Made by a program: the position numbers and the translations under genes | Shown: piece after piece, positions 18,299 through 28,165 of the stretch | Layout of the letters: the number at the start of each line of letters is the position of its first letter | Numbering within the stretch: the first letter of the stretch is position 1 | Source: Clostridiales bacterium | Lineage (GTDB): Bacteria; Bacillota; Clostridia; Christensenellales; Borkfalkiaceae | Direction of reading: 5' to 3' | NCBI GenBank assembly: GCA_015069365.1 | Contig: SVIT01000004.1 | Span: 1 to 56,897 of the forward strand | Length of the DNA stretch: 56,897 nucleotides | The notes under the pieces: generated by a model | Seen by the model: the letters and a program-made list of their open reading frames with translations, nothing else | Told to the model about the DNA's origin: nothing | Databases searched by the model: none

Positions 18299-19876
18299 TC
18301 AATCTAGACAACCCTTCGCCTTTACCAGCTCGATGAACACCTTCGCCGTAACGCACGCGTCGTCGAACGCACGATGGTGATTAAAGGTAAAACCGTAATA
18401 ATCCGCGACCGTGTTGAGCTTGTAATTCGCCAGTTTCCCACGCAGAACCTGCTGTGCCAAAGTCAACGTATCGTACTGTTTTTTATCGAACATGTACCCA
18501 TTCTGTTCCCCATAATAATGCACGAAACGATAGTCGAACGTAACGTTATGTCCTACCAAAATCGCACCGTCTGTGAATTTGTAAAAATCGGCAAGCACTT
18601 TATCCACCTCAGGTGCGCCGACAAGGTCGGAATCGTTTATCCCCGTCAGGTTGATAATCTCTTGCGACAATCGTTCTTTGCAAGCGATAAATGAGGAAAA
18701 TTTTTCCACCATTTCCCCACCGACGATTTTCACCGCACCGATTTCGATAATTTTATCCATCTTGCCCATCGCAGGATTGTTATTCAGTCCCGTCGTTTCC
18801 AAATCGAACACGACGAATACGTTTTCTTTCAGCTGCGCGGGCTTTGTCAAATCATCGAACAGCCCCGCCTGCGTGCAATCGGAATAAGGCTGAGGGAAGA
18901 CGGCATGATACGCCTTGGGTACGGGCTTGCCCTTACGCGCAATCGGCTCAAACCCATCAGGGGGCGCGCCGTAATTAATCTTCGCCGCTTTGAAAGATGC
19001 CGAACCTCTAAATTCCTCGTTGGAACCGCTGATAACAATTTTATCCCCAATCTTGATATTACGCACCTTTTCCACCGTCGCTTTTTTAGGAAAATAGGTG
19101 GTACGCAAATTCGCCGTTCCATCCGTCAACGAAACGGAAAAACGAGTTTTCTCTACGTCCTCGCCCGTCTTTTCATTATGTTTTACGTAGGATATTTCTT
19201 CAATATAGGTGACCGTACCGCAGACGGCGTAATTCCCCTCCACCTGCTGACAGTCCGCCATGTAGACCGCCGTTTTTAACGGCTCGTCCACACCGTCGAT
19301 TTTCTCATAGTCCATAATCGGGAAACGCCGAATCTCCACAGGGATAATCTCTTCCTCTTCCACATCCGAAAGCTCTTCCAAAATCCCCTCGTCGGGCGCC
19401 GCCTTTTCCACGATACGAACGTTGCCGTAAAACGTGCCGCAAAAGACGCTCGATAAATACCTGCTTACCTCGTCTAGGATATTTCCCGAAGAAAATAACG
19501 ACTGTTCGCCAGAGGCAATATCCACGTAAAAATGCGCGCCGCTGCCCAGCATTTCCACCTCGATATTCTCCTCTTCCAAGAATGCCGACGCTGCAGGAAA
19601 CGTCTTTTGAATATATTGATAAATACGCTGTTTCAGCCCCTCCGCTTCGGGTACGCGCTTCACGATTTTAACGCGCGCGGAAAAGCCGTCGGGCAAATAC
19701 CCCTCGGAAATATGCCTCGCCTCCGCCTCTTCGCTAAGAGAATAGGTCTTGTCCGTCACCAAAAGAAATTCTGCGTAACGTTCTTTTTTTGACACGGTAA
19801 TACCGCAAAGGATCGCATGTTCCAATCCGTTCAGCGCACGTATCTCCGCCAAATACTCGTTAACTTTACTCGCCAT
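18299..19876 (-). CDS. PolC-like N-terminal/OB-fold plus DEDD 3'-5' exonuclease, no PHP or polymerase domain
   Basis: OB region AVCGTVTYIEEISYVKHNEKTGEDVEKTRFSVSLTDGTANLRTTYF; exonuclease VFVVFDLETTGLNN, GHNVTFDYRF, HHRAFDDACVTAKVF; sits between ispG and rimP, the common polC position. Confidence 0.8.
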   Translation of the reverse strand: MASKVNEYLAEIRALNGLEHAILCGITVSKKERYAEFLLVTDKTYSLSEEAEARHISEGYLPDGFSARVKIVKRVPEAEGLKQRIYQYIQKTFPAASAFLEEENIEVEMLGSGAHFYVDIASGEQSLFSSGNILDEVSRYLSSVFCGTFYGNVRIVEKAAPDEGILEELSDVEEEEIIPVEIRRFPIMDYEKIDGVDEPLKTAVYMADCQQVEGNYAVCGTVTYIEEISYVKHNEKTGEDVEKTRFSVSLTDGTANLRTTYFPKKATVEKVRNIKIGDKIVISGSNEEFRGSASFKAAKINYGAPPDGFEPIARKGKPVPKAYHAVFPQPYSDCTQAGLFDDLTKPAQLKENVFVVFDLETTGLNNNPAMGKMDKIIEIGAVKIVGGEMVEKFSSFIACKERLSQEIINLTGINDSDLVGAPEVDKVLADFYKFTDGAILVGHNVTFDYRFVHYYGEQNGYMFDKKQYDTLTLAQQVLRGKLANYKLNTVADYYGFTFNHHRAFDDACVTAKVFIELVKAKGCLD

Positions 19877-20924
19877 CTAACAATAACCTGATTTCCTTGA
19901 AAAATTCTTCTTCTGCACAATCGGTAGACACCTTTTTGAACGGCTCTCCCTTTTTAAAAATAAGACAGCCACCCTTACCGCCTGCAATCCCAAGATCGGC
20001 ATCCTTTGCTTCCCCAGGACCGTTTACCACGCAGCCCATCACCGCGACCTTTGCCTTTTTCTTATAGGGACGGACAAACGCCGTTACCTTTTCCGCAAGC
20101 GCCATACTCTCCCATTCGCACCGACCGCAAGTGGGACACGCCACGACCTCGACAAAATTTTCTTCCAACCCGCATGCGCGCAAAATCTGTTGCGCCGCAT
20201 ACACCTCTTTTATGGGATCGTCCGTCAAAGAGACCCGAATGGTATCCCCGATCCCCTGGAGCAGCAAACTGCCGATACCGACCGCACTTTTCACAATCCC
20301 TGCCTCTGTCGTTCCCGCCTCGGTCACCCCCAAATGCAAGGGGTATTGTGTACGACTTGCCAGTAGCATGTACGCGTTCACTGTTAATTTAACGTCTGAA
20401 GCCTTGACCGAAATAACGATATCATCGACCCCGAAACGTTCTAAAATATTGACGTTGTACAACGCGCTTTCCACCAACGCTTCCGCGCTTCTTCCATAAC
20501 GTTGTAAAAAGGTTTTCTCGATACTTCCCGTATTCGCACCGACTCGAACGGGAATCTTATGCGCTTTGATGCAGTCGGCGACGTATTTTATCTCATTCTC
20601 ACCGCCAATGTTTCCTGGATTGATACGCACCTTGTCTGCCCCGTTTTCAATCGCCATAACGGCAAGCTTCGGAGAAAAATGAATATCCGCAACCAGAGGA
20701 ATCTCCGTCTTTTCTTTCACCGCCTTAAAGGCGATTGCGTCCGTTTCGTCCAAAACCGCAAGCCGAACGATCTCGCACCCCGCTTTCTTCAGCCCGTTGA
20801 TCTGCGCGACCGTCTTTTCTACGTCCGAAGTTTTGGTCGTTGTCATCGACTGTATCTTGACCTTTGTTCCGCCGCCAAGCTGCAGCCCGCCGACAGATAA
20901 AAGTTTCGTCTTTTTCACGTCCAT
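19866..20924 (-). CDS. ispG: 4-hydroxy-3-methylbut-2-enyl diphosphate synthase
   Basis: KIQSMTTTKTSDVEKTVAQI, VRINPGNIG, CPTCGRCEWE, AVMGCVVNGPGEAKDADLGIAGG. Confidence 0.97.
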   Translation of the reverse strand: MDVKKTKLLSVGGLQLGGGTKVKIQSMTTTKTSDVEKTVAQINGLKKAGCEIVRLAVLDETDAIAFKAVKEKTEIPLVADIHFSPKLAVMAIENGADKVRINPGNIGGENEIKYVADCIKAHKIPVRVGANTGSIEKTFLQRYGRSAEALVESALYNVNILERFGVDDIVISVKASDVKLTVNAYMLLASRTQYPLHLGVTEAGTTEAGIVKSAVGIGSLLLQGIGDTIRVSLTDDPIKEVYAAQQILRACGLEENFVEVVACPTCGRCEWESMALAEKVTAFVRPYKKKAKVAVMGCVVNGPGEAKDADLGIAGGKGGCLIFKKGEPFKKVSTDCAEEEFFKEIRLLLDGE

Positions 20925-20942
20925 AAACTACCTCAAACGCTT

Positions 20943-21404
20943 TTATTTTTTCTCCGTTTTCATCATCTGCTTTAATTCGGACATAAACGAGGACAAATCC
21001 TTAAAAGAACGATACACGGATGCATAGCGTACGTAAGAAACCTCGTCCACTTTTTTCAATCTCTCCATAACCATCTCCCCGATATCTTTCGTGGTAACCT
21101 CGCTTTCCATGCTGTTGTATACCTGTTTGGAAATATCCGACACCATTTCATCAATCACGTGCATGGGCACAGGTCGTTTTTCGCAGGATTTAATAATCCC
21201 ATTTCTGATTTTCTCTTCGTTGAACGATTGACGGGTTCCGTTATTTTTGACAACCAAAACGGGGGTTATCTCTATCGTTTCGTAGGTCGTAAAACGCCTA
21301 CCGCAACCTATACATTCCCTTCTTCTTCGAATTGCTTTATCGTCGTCGGATGCACGGGAATCCACCACCTTGCTCTCCGTACAGTTACAATACAAACACT
21401 TCAT
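20943..21404 (-). CDS. nrdR: transcriptional repressor NrdR
   Basis: MKCLYCNCTESKVVDSRASDDDKAIRRRRECIGCGRRFTTYE; ATP-cone. Confidence 0.97.
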   Translation of the reverse strand: MKCLYCNCTESKVVDSRASDDDKAIRRRRECIGCGRRFTTYETIEITPVLVVKNNGTRQSFNEEKIRNGIIKSCEKRPVPMHVIDEMVSDISKQVYNSMESEVTTKDIGEMVMERLKKVDEVSYVRYASVYRSFKDLSSFMSELKQMMKTEKK

Positions 21405-21449
21405 GTCTTTCTCCTTTCAACGCGTACCTGGTACGCCCGTTTTTCGTAG

Positions 21450-22757
21450 TTAGTGCTTTTTACCCTTCCTTTTACGGATTTCTTTCACCATGTTTTCATA
21501 CCCGTTGTTTCCAGGCGTATAATAGATTTTGTCCTTTAAGGAATCCGGCAAATACTGCTGTTCTACGTATCCGCCGTAATTATGGGGATACTTATAGGTG
21601 CTGCCAATCGCCTTGTCTTCTTGGCTTGCCATACTCGTGTCTTTCAAATAGGGAGGAATAGCGTCGTCGCGCACTTCGCGCGCATCCGCTTTCGCGGCAT
21701 ACATTGCCTCCACCACAGAATTGCTCTTTTCCGCCTCGCAAACGTAAATGATTGCTTCGGAAAGAGGGATCATCGCCTCGGGATAACCTATCTTTTCCAA
21801 AGCGTACATCGCAGACGTTGCAATCTGCAATGCGCGAGGATCTGCCATACCGACGTCCTCGGCAGAATGCACCACCAACCGCCTTGCAACGATCATCGGA
21901 TCACAGCCCCCCTCAATCAAGCGCATCGCATAATACAGTGCGGCGTTGGCGTCGCTTCCGCGCAGCGATTTACAAAACGCGGAAAGAAAATCGTAAAAGG
22001 AATCTTCGTTATATGATAAGGCTTTTCGCTGAATAGACTGTTCCGCATCAGTCAAGGTAATATGCACGTTCCCCTCTCCGTCGGGAGAAGTGGTCAGTGC
22101 GGCAAGTTCCAACGCATTATACGCCGAACGGAGATCGCCGCCCGCCATATTCGCAATGTGCGCCACAGCGTCGTCATCCACCGTAATATGCTGTTTCCCA
22201 AGCCCTTTATGACGGTTCTTGAGCGCCTTGTACAACGCGTCGACAATGTCCTCGTTCGTCAAGCGTTTAAACTCGAACACGCGGCAACGGGAAACGATAG
22301 CAGGCGTCATCGACGCATACGGATTTTCTGTTGTTGAACCGATAAAGATGATCGTGCCTTGCTCGATTGCAGGCAATAAAGAATCACTCTGCGTTTTATT
22401 GAAACGGTGACACTCATCCAAAAGAAGGTAGGTGCGCTTCCCGAACATTTTAAGGTTATCACGCGCCCGTTCCACCGCTTTTTTCACGTCTGCGACCCCT
22501 GCATTTACGGCGTTGAGTTTAATAAACTCCCCATTCGTGCGAAGGGCGATAATGTTGGCAAGCGTCGTTTTTCCGCACCCAGGAGGGCCCCAAAAGATGC
22601 AGCTTCCTAGACGGTCGGTCGCAATCGCGCGACGCAAAAGCGAGCCTTCCGCAACAATATGCTTTTGACCGATAAATTCATCTAAAGAGTTCGCTCTCAT
22701 ACGCTCCGCCAAAGGCTTCGCGTTTTCTTCGTTATTGTTAAAATCAAATAAATCCAT
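21450..22757 (-). CDS. rarA: replication-associated recombination protein A (MgsA/RarA)
   Basis: PLAERMRANSLDEFIGQKHIV, FWGPPGCGKTTLANIIA, AEDVGMADPRAL. Confidence 0.95.
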   Translation of the reverse strand: MDLFDFNNNEENAKPLAERMRANSLDEFIGQKHIVAEGSLLRRAIATDRLGSCIFWGPPGCGKTTLANIIALRTNGEFIKLNAVNAGVADVKKAVERARDNLKMFGKRTYLLLDECHRFNKTQSDSLLPAIEQGTIIFIGSTTENPYASMTPAIVSRCRVFEFKRLTNEDIVDALYKALKNRHKGLGKQHITVDDDAVAHIANMAGGDLRSAYNALELAALTTSPDGEGNVHITLTDAEQSIQRKALSYNEDSFYDFLSAFCKSLRGSDANAALYYAMRLIEGGCDPMIVARRLVVHSAEDVGMADPRALQIATSAMYALEKIGYPEAMIPLSEAIIYVCEAEKSNSVVEAMYAAKADAREVRDDAIPPYLKDTSMASQEDKAIGSTYKYPHNYGGYVEQQYLPDSLKDKIYYTPGNNGYENMVKEIRKRKGKKH

Positions 22758-22760
22758 ACC

Positions 22761-23540
22761 TTATCCTTTTAAAGCCTCTTTGATCGCCGCGGCGTTGGCT
22801 TTGCCAAGCTCATACCCCTTTCGGTACGCCATATCGATCCTCTTTAAGGAAAATTGATCCATGTTTCCAAGCTCGGGTTCTAACCAAAAATCAATTTGAT
22901 CTTTATGTTTTTCATGATACAAGCGGGTACGGTGATTGTCCATAAGGTCGATCATATCCAAAAGCATACCGATCGCCCCGGGGCATTCTTCGTCGCATTC
23001 CCGCCAGCCAAGAACGTCCACCGCCACAACAATTTCCGCGCCCATCTCCTTTACACGCATAGCAGGTACGCGTTCAAGGATACCTCCGTCCACCAAACGT
23101 CTGCCCTCTTTCTCGATTGGATGAAATACCGCAGGGATCGTAGCAGACGCCACCATCGCATCCAACACACTCCCTTCAGACATCTCTACCACCTCTTGTT
23201 GGAACATATCCACCGCAATACAGCGGAAAGGAATCTCTAACTCGTCAAAGGTGATATCTTTCATAAATCTCTCTAACAGTTTCCAGATCTTCTTCGAACC
23301 GAAAAAACCGCCCTTTTTGCTTGTCGGCGAAATAAAATCCAGCAAACGCAACTTTAAAACGACGTTTTTAATCTGCTCAATCGAAACGCCCGCCGCATAC
23401 GCGCCACCCACGATTGCGCCCATGGAACAACCCGTGATATAATCGGGCTTGATTCCCGCTTCTTCCATCGCCTCCAAAAAACCAATGTGCGCCACACCGC
23501 GACTACCGCCTGCGCCTAGCGCAAAACCTAATTTTTTCAT
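22761..23540 (-). CDS. patatin-like phospholipase
   Basis: GFALGAGGSRGVAHIG, GCSMGAIVGG, VDGGILE (Ser-Asp dyad motifs). Confidence 0.93.
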   Translation of the reverse strand: MKKLGFALGAGGSRGVAHIGFLEAMEEAGIKPDYITGCSMGAIVGGAYAAGVSIEQIKNVVLKLRLLDFISPTSKKGGFFGSKKIWKLLERFMKDITFDELEIPFRCIAVDMFQQEVVEMSEGSVLDAMVASATIPAVFHPIEKEGRRLVDGGILERVPAMRVKEMGAEIVVAVDVLGWRECDEECPGAIGMLLDMIDLMDNHRTRLYHEKHKDQIDFWLEPELGNMDQFSLKRIDMAYRKGYELGKANAAAIKEALKG

Positions 23541-23594
23541 ACTTTCTCCCCCTTTATGTACAGCGGAGGCAAACCATTAGCCTCTTTCTAACGT

Positions 23595-24617
23595 TTACAC
23601 TTGCCCTGCAATATCAAGAAGCAATCTTTCCGTGTCCTCCCAACCAAGGCAAGGGTCGGTGATCGATTTTCCAAAGACTTCGTTATGAGATTGATTTCCT
23701 TCAACAAGAAAACTCTCAATCATCAGCCCTTTCACAATCCCCTTAAAATCTTTATCCGCACAACGGTTTTGCATAACTTCTTGCGCAATAGAGATCTGCT
23801 GTTTAAAGTTCTTTCCTGAGTTAGAATGATTGCAGTCGATGATTATCGCAGGATTTTTAAGTTTACTGTTTTGATACATTTCCGCGAGCTGCATGACCGT
23901 TTCATAATGAAAATTCGGCACGTCGGTATCCAATCCGTTCACTCCACCGCGCAAAATCGCGTGGGCAAAAGGATTCCCGCTCGAGCTTACCTGATAATTG
24001 CGATATTTAAAAATCTGCGGACTCTGTGCCGCAAATATAGAATTTAACAATGCGATAACGTTCCCGCTCATGGGATTTTTTAAACCGACTGGTGCATCAA
24101 TACCGCTCGCAACCTGACGGTGCAGTTGGTTTTCAACACTCCTCGCGCCAATGACGTGATAGGACAAAAGGTCTTCTACGTACGCGGTGTTTTCGGGATA
24201 AAGCATCTCGTCCGCCGCCGTCAAGCCCGATTCGTTCATAGCCGCAAGGTGCAACGCACGGGTGCTACGGATACCGCGCACAATATCTGCCGCGCCTTCG
24301 GGATCGGGCTGGACAAACATACCTTGATATCCAACCCCTTTCGTACGGGGTTTGTTGGTATAGATGCGGGGTACGATGACTATCTTCTCTTTTACCTTTT
24401 CATTCAATTTCCCAAGGCGGGCAATATATTCCAACGTAGACGTCGGTTCATGCGCGGAACAAGGCCCCACGACCACCAACATTTTATCGCTTTTATTGGA
24501 AATAACGTCGCAAATTTCTTGATCACGCGCACTTTTTATCGCCTGTAATGCAGGCGTCAGCGGTTTCTCCGCTATGAATTCTTCGGGTTCTGGAATTAAA
24601 TTCTGTTTTACGAACAC
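23595..24617 (-). CDS. 3-deoxy-7-phosphoheptulonate synthase (class I)
   Basis: VVVGPCSAHEPTSTLEYIARL, VPRIYTNKPRTKGVGYQGM, LRGGVNGLDTDVPNF. Confidence 0.95.
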   Translation of the reverse strand: MFVKQNLIPEPEEFIAEKPLTPALQAIKSARDQEICDVISNKSDKMLVVVGPCSAHEPTSTLEYIARLGKLNEKVKEKIVIVPRIYTNKPRTKGVGYQGMFVQPDPEGAADIVRGIRSTRALHLAAMNESGLTAADEMLYPENTAYVEDLLSYHVIGARSVENQLHRQVASGIDAPVGLKNPMSGNVIALLNSIFAAQSPQIFKYRNYQVSSSGNPFAHAILRGGVNGLDTDVPNFHYETVMQLAEMYQNSKLKNPAIIIDCNHSNSGKNFKQQISIAQEVMQNRCADKDFKGIVKGLMIESFLVEGNQSHNEVFGKSITDPCLGWEDTERLLLDIAGQV

Positions 24618-24637
24618 ACCAAAACCTCCTTCTTTCG

Positions 24638-25129
24638 TTATTTTTTTAGCTTTTCAATATACTCTTTCACTTCTGCCGTCACGTACTCGTCAATCGGGGT
24701 TGAAAAACGCAAACTGTTACGCACGATGGAAGAGCTAACGTGCAGTAACTCTTGCGGACAGGGAAGATATACTGTGGAAAACTCGGGATCAAGTTTCCTA
24801 CTCGCGTAAAAATTCGCATTCTCGTAATCGAGATCAATCGAGTTTCTAATCCCACGCGCATAAAACCCCACTTTCTCTTTCTTCATCAGTTCCGTCACGG
24901 TACGATCGGAAACGATGACCCGCACACGCCCATTTTTTCCAAACATGAGCCCTAACATTTCCTCGCGCTGTTCCAAGGTAAAACAAGGGGTCTTCGAGGG
25001 GTTGACAAGGATTGCAACCACAACTTCATCAAAGAGCTTTAAACATTCTTCCACCAAAGCTTTATGCCCCAACGTAGGGGGATCAAAAGTACCTGCAAAC
25101 AGACAGCTTTTCTTCTTTTTTTCGCCCAT
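24638..25129 (-). CDS. coaD: pantetheine-phosphate adenylyltransferase
   Basis: CLFAGTFDPPTLGHKALVEE, ARGIRNSIDLDYENANFYASRKL, SSSIVRNS. Confidence 0.95.
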   Translation of the reverse strand: MGEKKKKSCLFAGTFDPPTLGHKALVEECLKLFDEVVVAILVNPSKTPCFTLEQREEMLGLMFGKNGRVRVIVSDRTVTELMKKEKVGFYARGIRNSIDLDYENANFYASRKLDPEFSTVYLPCPQELLHVSSSIVRNSLRFSTPIDEYVTAEVKEYIEKLKK

Positions 25130-25131
25130 TG

Positions 25132-25677
25132 TTACCCCCTTCTAAAGAAAGTCAAGTACGCTTTTCCATACCGCCTTTCGTCATATTTTTCAAGCCCTGC
25201 CACATCTCCCTCAAACGGGCGGTCACGTTCATACACGGCAATCCCATTTTCGGAAAGCAGTCCTTTTTCCGCAATCTTTTTCAGTGCCTTTTCTCCATAA
25301 TCAAACCGATAGGGCGGATCGAGGAAAATGAGATCAAACTGCCCGCGAGCCTGCTCCAAACAAACGAGATAATCGGCATGCTGTACCTTTGTCTCCTCCC
25401 CGCCGACGGGGATTTTCAGAGCGGTCAAATTCTTCTTCAAAATCGCAAGACTTTCTTTGGAATAATCGTTGAAAACAACCTCTTTTGCACCGCGAGAAAG
25501 GCATTCAAGCCCAAGCGCGCCGCTACCACAGAATAAATCCAAAACGCGTGCGCCGTAAATTTTTAACGCCAAAATATTGAACAGAGATTCCTTTGCACGA
25601 TCGGAAGTGGGACGAACGTCCTCACCAGGAAATTCTGCCAAAACTCTGCTTTTATATTTTCCGCCGATTATACGCAT
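25132..25677 (-). CDS. rsmD: 16S rRNA (guanine(966)-N2)-methyltransferase
   Basis: MRIIGGKYKSR, RPTSDRAKESLFNIL, LDLFCGSGALGLECLSRGA, LIFLDPPY. Confidence 0.95.
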   Translation of the reverse strand: MRIIGGKYKSRVLAEFPGEDVRPTSDRAKESLFNILALKIYGARVLDLFCGSGALGLECLSRGAKEVVFNDYSKESLAILKKNLTALKIPVGGEETKVQHADYLVCLEQARGQFDLIFLDPPYRFDYGEKALKKIAEKGLLSENGIAVYERDRPFEGDVAGLEKYDERRYGKAYLTFFRRG

Positions 25678-25717
25678 AATCTACCTCTTTTACGCATTCA
25701 ACGCGTACCTGCCCTCA

Positions 25718-26449
25718 TTATTTACGTTTTTTAGGTTTCGTGCCAGGCAAACCGCCATAGTTGATTTTCTTGGTTTTTTGTTCCTCGGCCTCTTGCGCTT
25801 TTTGGGCGATTAACTGTTCGCGAAGACGCTTTGCTCTACGGCCGTATGCACCGCCGATATATACGCCGCCCGTAACGATAATGGGAAGTAAAGCTAAAAT
25901 ACAACCAAGGAAATAGCTATAACTCGCTCCGCCTAAATTCAAGACATAGAAAGGCAAGACCGTCCAGCCAGAAAGCAAGAACCCGAGAAGCATAATCACC
26001 GCCAAAAAACCTTTCGTTTGGCCCGCGTCGATTCTCGTTTGGAAACACCCGAATAAAAGGCTGAAAAGCAACGGGAAGATCGCGGTCATACAGCCGATCA
26101 CAAACCCTTTCCATACGCGATATTCTTTCGCCTCTTTGTGGGAAGAAATTTTGTATCCACCCTCAAACTGTTCTTGGGACATGCGCTTCATGTTCCCCGA
26201 AACAAGCATTTCGTACTCCTGACCGCCGCTCGCCCACGCCATCAGGGCGTTATAGGCGCAAGCGCCGACGATGCATACGATCGTCCAAGCCAAATCTTTA
26301 CCGTCCCAAACGGGTTTTTCTTCACGCAAAAGCAACATCATCAAAATTGTGCCCGCGCAAAAATACATGAACGATGTAGGAATAGAAGTCTTAAACAACT
26401 CCCACGTGTATCTGCCAAATTTTTTCAACTTCATTTTTATACTTGCCAT
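25718..26449 (-). CDS. uncharacterised multi-pass membrane protein
   Basis: Several hydrophobic segments and a basic C-terminal tail; family not recognised. Confidence 0.8.
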   Translation of the reverse strand: MASIKMKLKKFGRYTWELFKTSIPTSFMYFCAGTILMMLLLREEKPVWDGKDLAWTIVCIVGACAYNALMAWASGGQEYEMLVSGNMKRMSQEQFEGGYKISSHKEAKEYRVWKGFVIGCMTAIFPLLFSLLFGCFQTRIDAGQTKGFLAVIMLLGFLLSGWTVLPFYVLNLGGASYSYFLGCILALLPIIVTGGVYIGGAYGRRAKRLREQLIAQKAQEAEEQKTKKINYGGLPGTKPKKRK

Positions 26450-26466
26450 ATTCGTTTTTCTCCGAA

Positions 26467-27084
26467 TTATATTTTCTTTTGTTCGCTATCAATTTTTACA
26501 ATCCGCTTATCCGTTACAACGTACTGCATTTTTTTATCCCACGGCTCTGACGGAACTTCTTTCACAACCTGAAAATCGTATCCGTATGCAATTCTCAACA
26601 CGTCGGGATTTTCTGTGAAAAAACGATCGTAATAACCGCCTCCGTATCCCAGACGGTTTCCCTTTTCGTCCACCGCAAGAAAGGGAGTAATCGAAACGTC
26701 GATCTTGCCTTGAAAGGGCTCGCCGACGGGTTCTCTAATACCATAATCGGATAAAGTAAAATCCTCACCAAATTCCACCGCCAGAAGCCTATCCTTTTCC
26801 ACGCGCGGACAGCATACCGTATAGCCGCCCTCTATCAGTGTCTCAATCAGCCTGTCCGTCGGGCTTTCCGAGGAGTAGGATAGATAGACAAAAACCGTTA
26901 AACACGTACCTGCCCCCTGCATTTCATCAAAAACACGGAACAAGTTCTCTATCTGCAACAACTCTTTCACATCACGGTTTTCATTTTGCGCACGGCGTTC
27001 TTTCATGTGCGCACGCAATTCTTTTTTTCTCGTCTCCGCCGTTTTATATTCCTCTGTCGCAAATTGAAATTTAGTCGTAATCAT
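26467..27084 (-). CDS. 5-formyltetrahydrofolate cyclo-ligase
   Basis: TRKKELRAHMKERR, VFVYLSYSSESPTDRLIE, GNRLGYGGGYYDRF; start chosen at MITTKF. Confidence 0.93.
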   Translation of the reverse strand: MITTKFQFATEEYKTAETRKKELRAHMKERRAQNENRDVKELLQIENLFRVFDEMQGAGTCLTVFVYLSYSSESPTDRLIETLIEGGYTVCCPRVEKDRLLAVEFGEDFTLSDYGIREPVGEPFQGKIDVSITPFLAVDEKGNRLGYGGGYYDRFFTENPDVLRIAYGYDFQVVKEVPSEPWDKKMQYVVTDKRIVKIDSEQKKI

Positions 27085-28126
27085 AGATACACTCCGCACG
27101 CCTCGTCGCCGCGCACAACACCTCATACGAAATCGTACCCGTCCCCCGAGCCGTTTTTTCCGCATCCGTCATAATCGGTATCCAAACGCCTCTTCTGCCG
27201 CAGCCGCGTTTCATTGCGGCGTCCATGCAAAGCTCATTTACAAAACGTTCATTCCCATCCGTTCCGTTCTGCCTATTCCGCAAAAAACCGTCGGCATATC
27301 CCACGCGGCAAAGATTGAACGTTTTACCTTTTACATTTTTAAGTTCGGTTGAAGAAAGCGCTTTTCCATAACCAAATCCGCCATAAGAAACCGTCCGTTT
27401 TGAAACTGTCTTCGCATAGACTATCATACATTTCTTTAAGGCATGAGTTTTTTCGCCAGTCGGTAAATATCCGTACAAGCCTATCCCTATACGAGTCATA
27501 TCAAAGGCGAATTTTTTACCCAAAGTTGCCGCATACGTGCCACCCAGGTGCGCGATGACCGCAGGAAAATACCTACGGCATACCTTTTCTGCCGCAACAA
27601 AACGAGTCCGTTGTTCTTCCGCGCGCACAGTGGTGTATTCGCAAAGATGGGTATAAATCCCCGTCACCTTTACATACGGATCATCCTTTAACAGCTTGCA
27701 TACTTTTCCGAGCATGGAAAGGTTCATACCGTATCGGTTCATGCCTGTATTCACTTTCAAATGTACGTGGATCGGCAAACGGTAGCATTTTCCAACCTTA
27801 GACAACAGTCTTGCCGTATACAAGTCGGGAACGCTCGCAGTAAAATGATTGATCGCAAGCTGATACCCCTCTTCTTCATCTGTCGGCGGCGTAAATACAA
27901 GAATATCCTTCCCGCAAGCCGCCGTACGTATCGCCAAACCCTCTTCAATCAAAGCGACAGCAAAACAAGAGACTATGTCGCTAAGCGCCGAGGTTACCTC
28001 TTCTGCCCCATGTCCGTAGGCATTCGCCTTGACCACCGCACATAAAGGTTTTTTCGTCATCGCCAAAAAATATTCGGCATTTTGTCGTATATTATTAAGA
28101 TGAATTTCCGCCCTGACTTTCTGCAC
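27071..28126 (-). CDS. alr: alanine racemase
   Basis: RAEIHLNNIRQN, CAVVKANAYGHGA (PLP-Lys), VNTGMNRYGM, RIGIGLYGYLP, CRVGYADGFLR. Confidence 0.93.
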   Translation of the reverse strand: MQKVRAEIHLNNIRQNAEYFLAMTKKPLCAVVKANAYGHGAEEVTSALSDIVSCFAVALIEEGLAIRTAACGKDILVFTPPTDEEEGYQLAINHFTASVPDLYTARLLSKVGKCYRLPIHVHLKVNTGMNRYGMNLSMLGKVCKLLKDDPYVKVTGIYTHLCEYTTVRAEEQRTRFVAAEKVCRRYFPAVIAHLGGTYAATLGKKFAFDMTRIGIGLYGYLPTGEKTHALKKCMIVYAKTVSKRTVSYGGFGYGKALSSTELKNVKGKTFNLCRVGYADGFLRNRQNGTDGNERFVNELCMDAAMKRGCGRRGVWIPIMTDAEKTARGTGTISYEVLCAATRRAECIYDYD

Positions 28127-28165
28127 CTTAACAGTATATGCGCTGCAGCGGAAAACAGTGCCGAC

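Noticed and set aside
23058-23074. GCAGGTACGCGTTCAA on the plus strand in the patatin gene
   Set aside because: 15/16 match to the motif but on the opposite strand and encoding ILERVPA of the patatin active-site region; kept out of the motif list as possibly coincidental.
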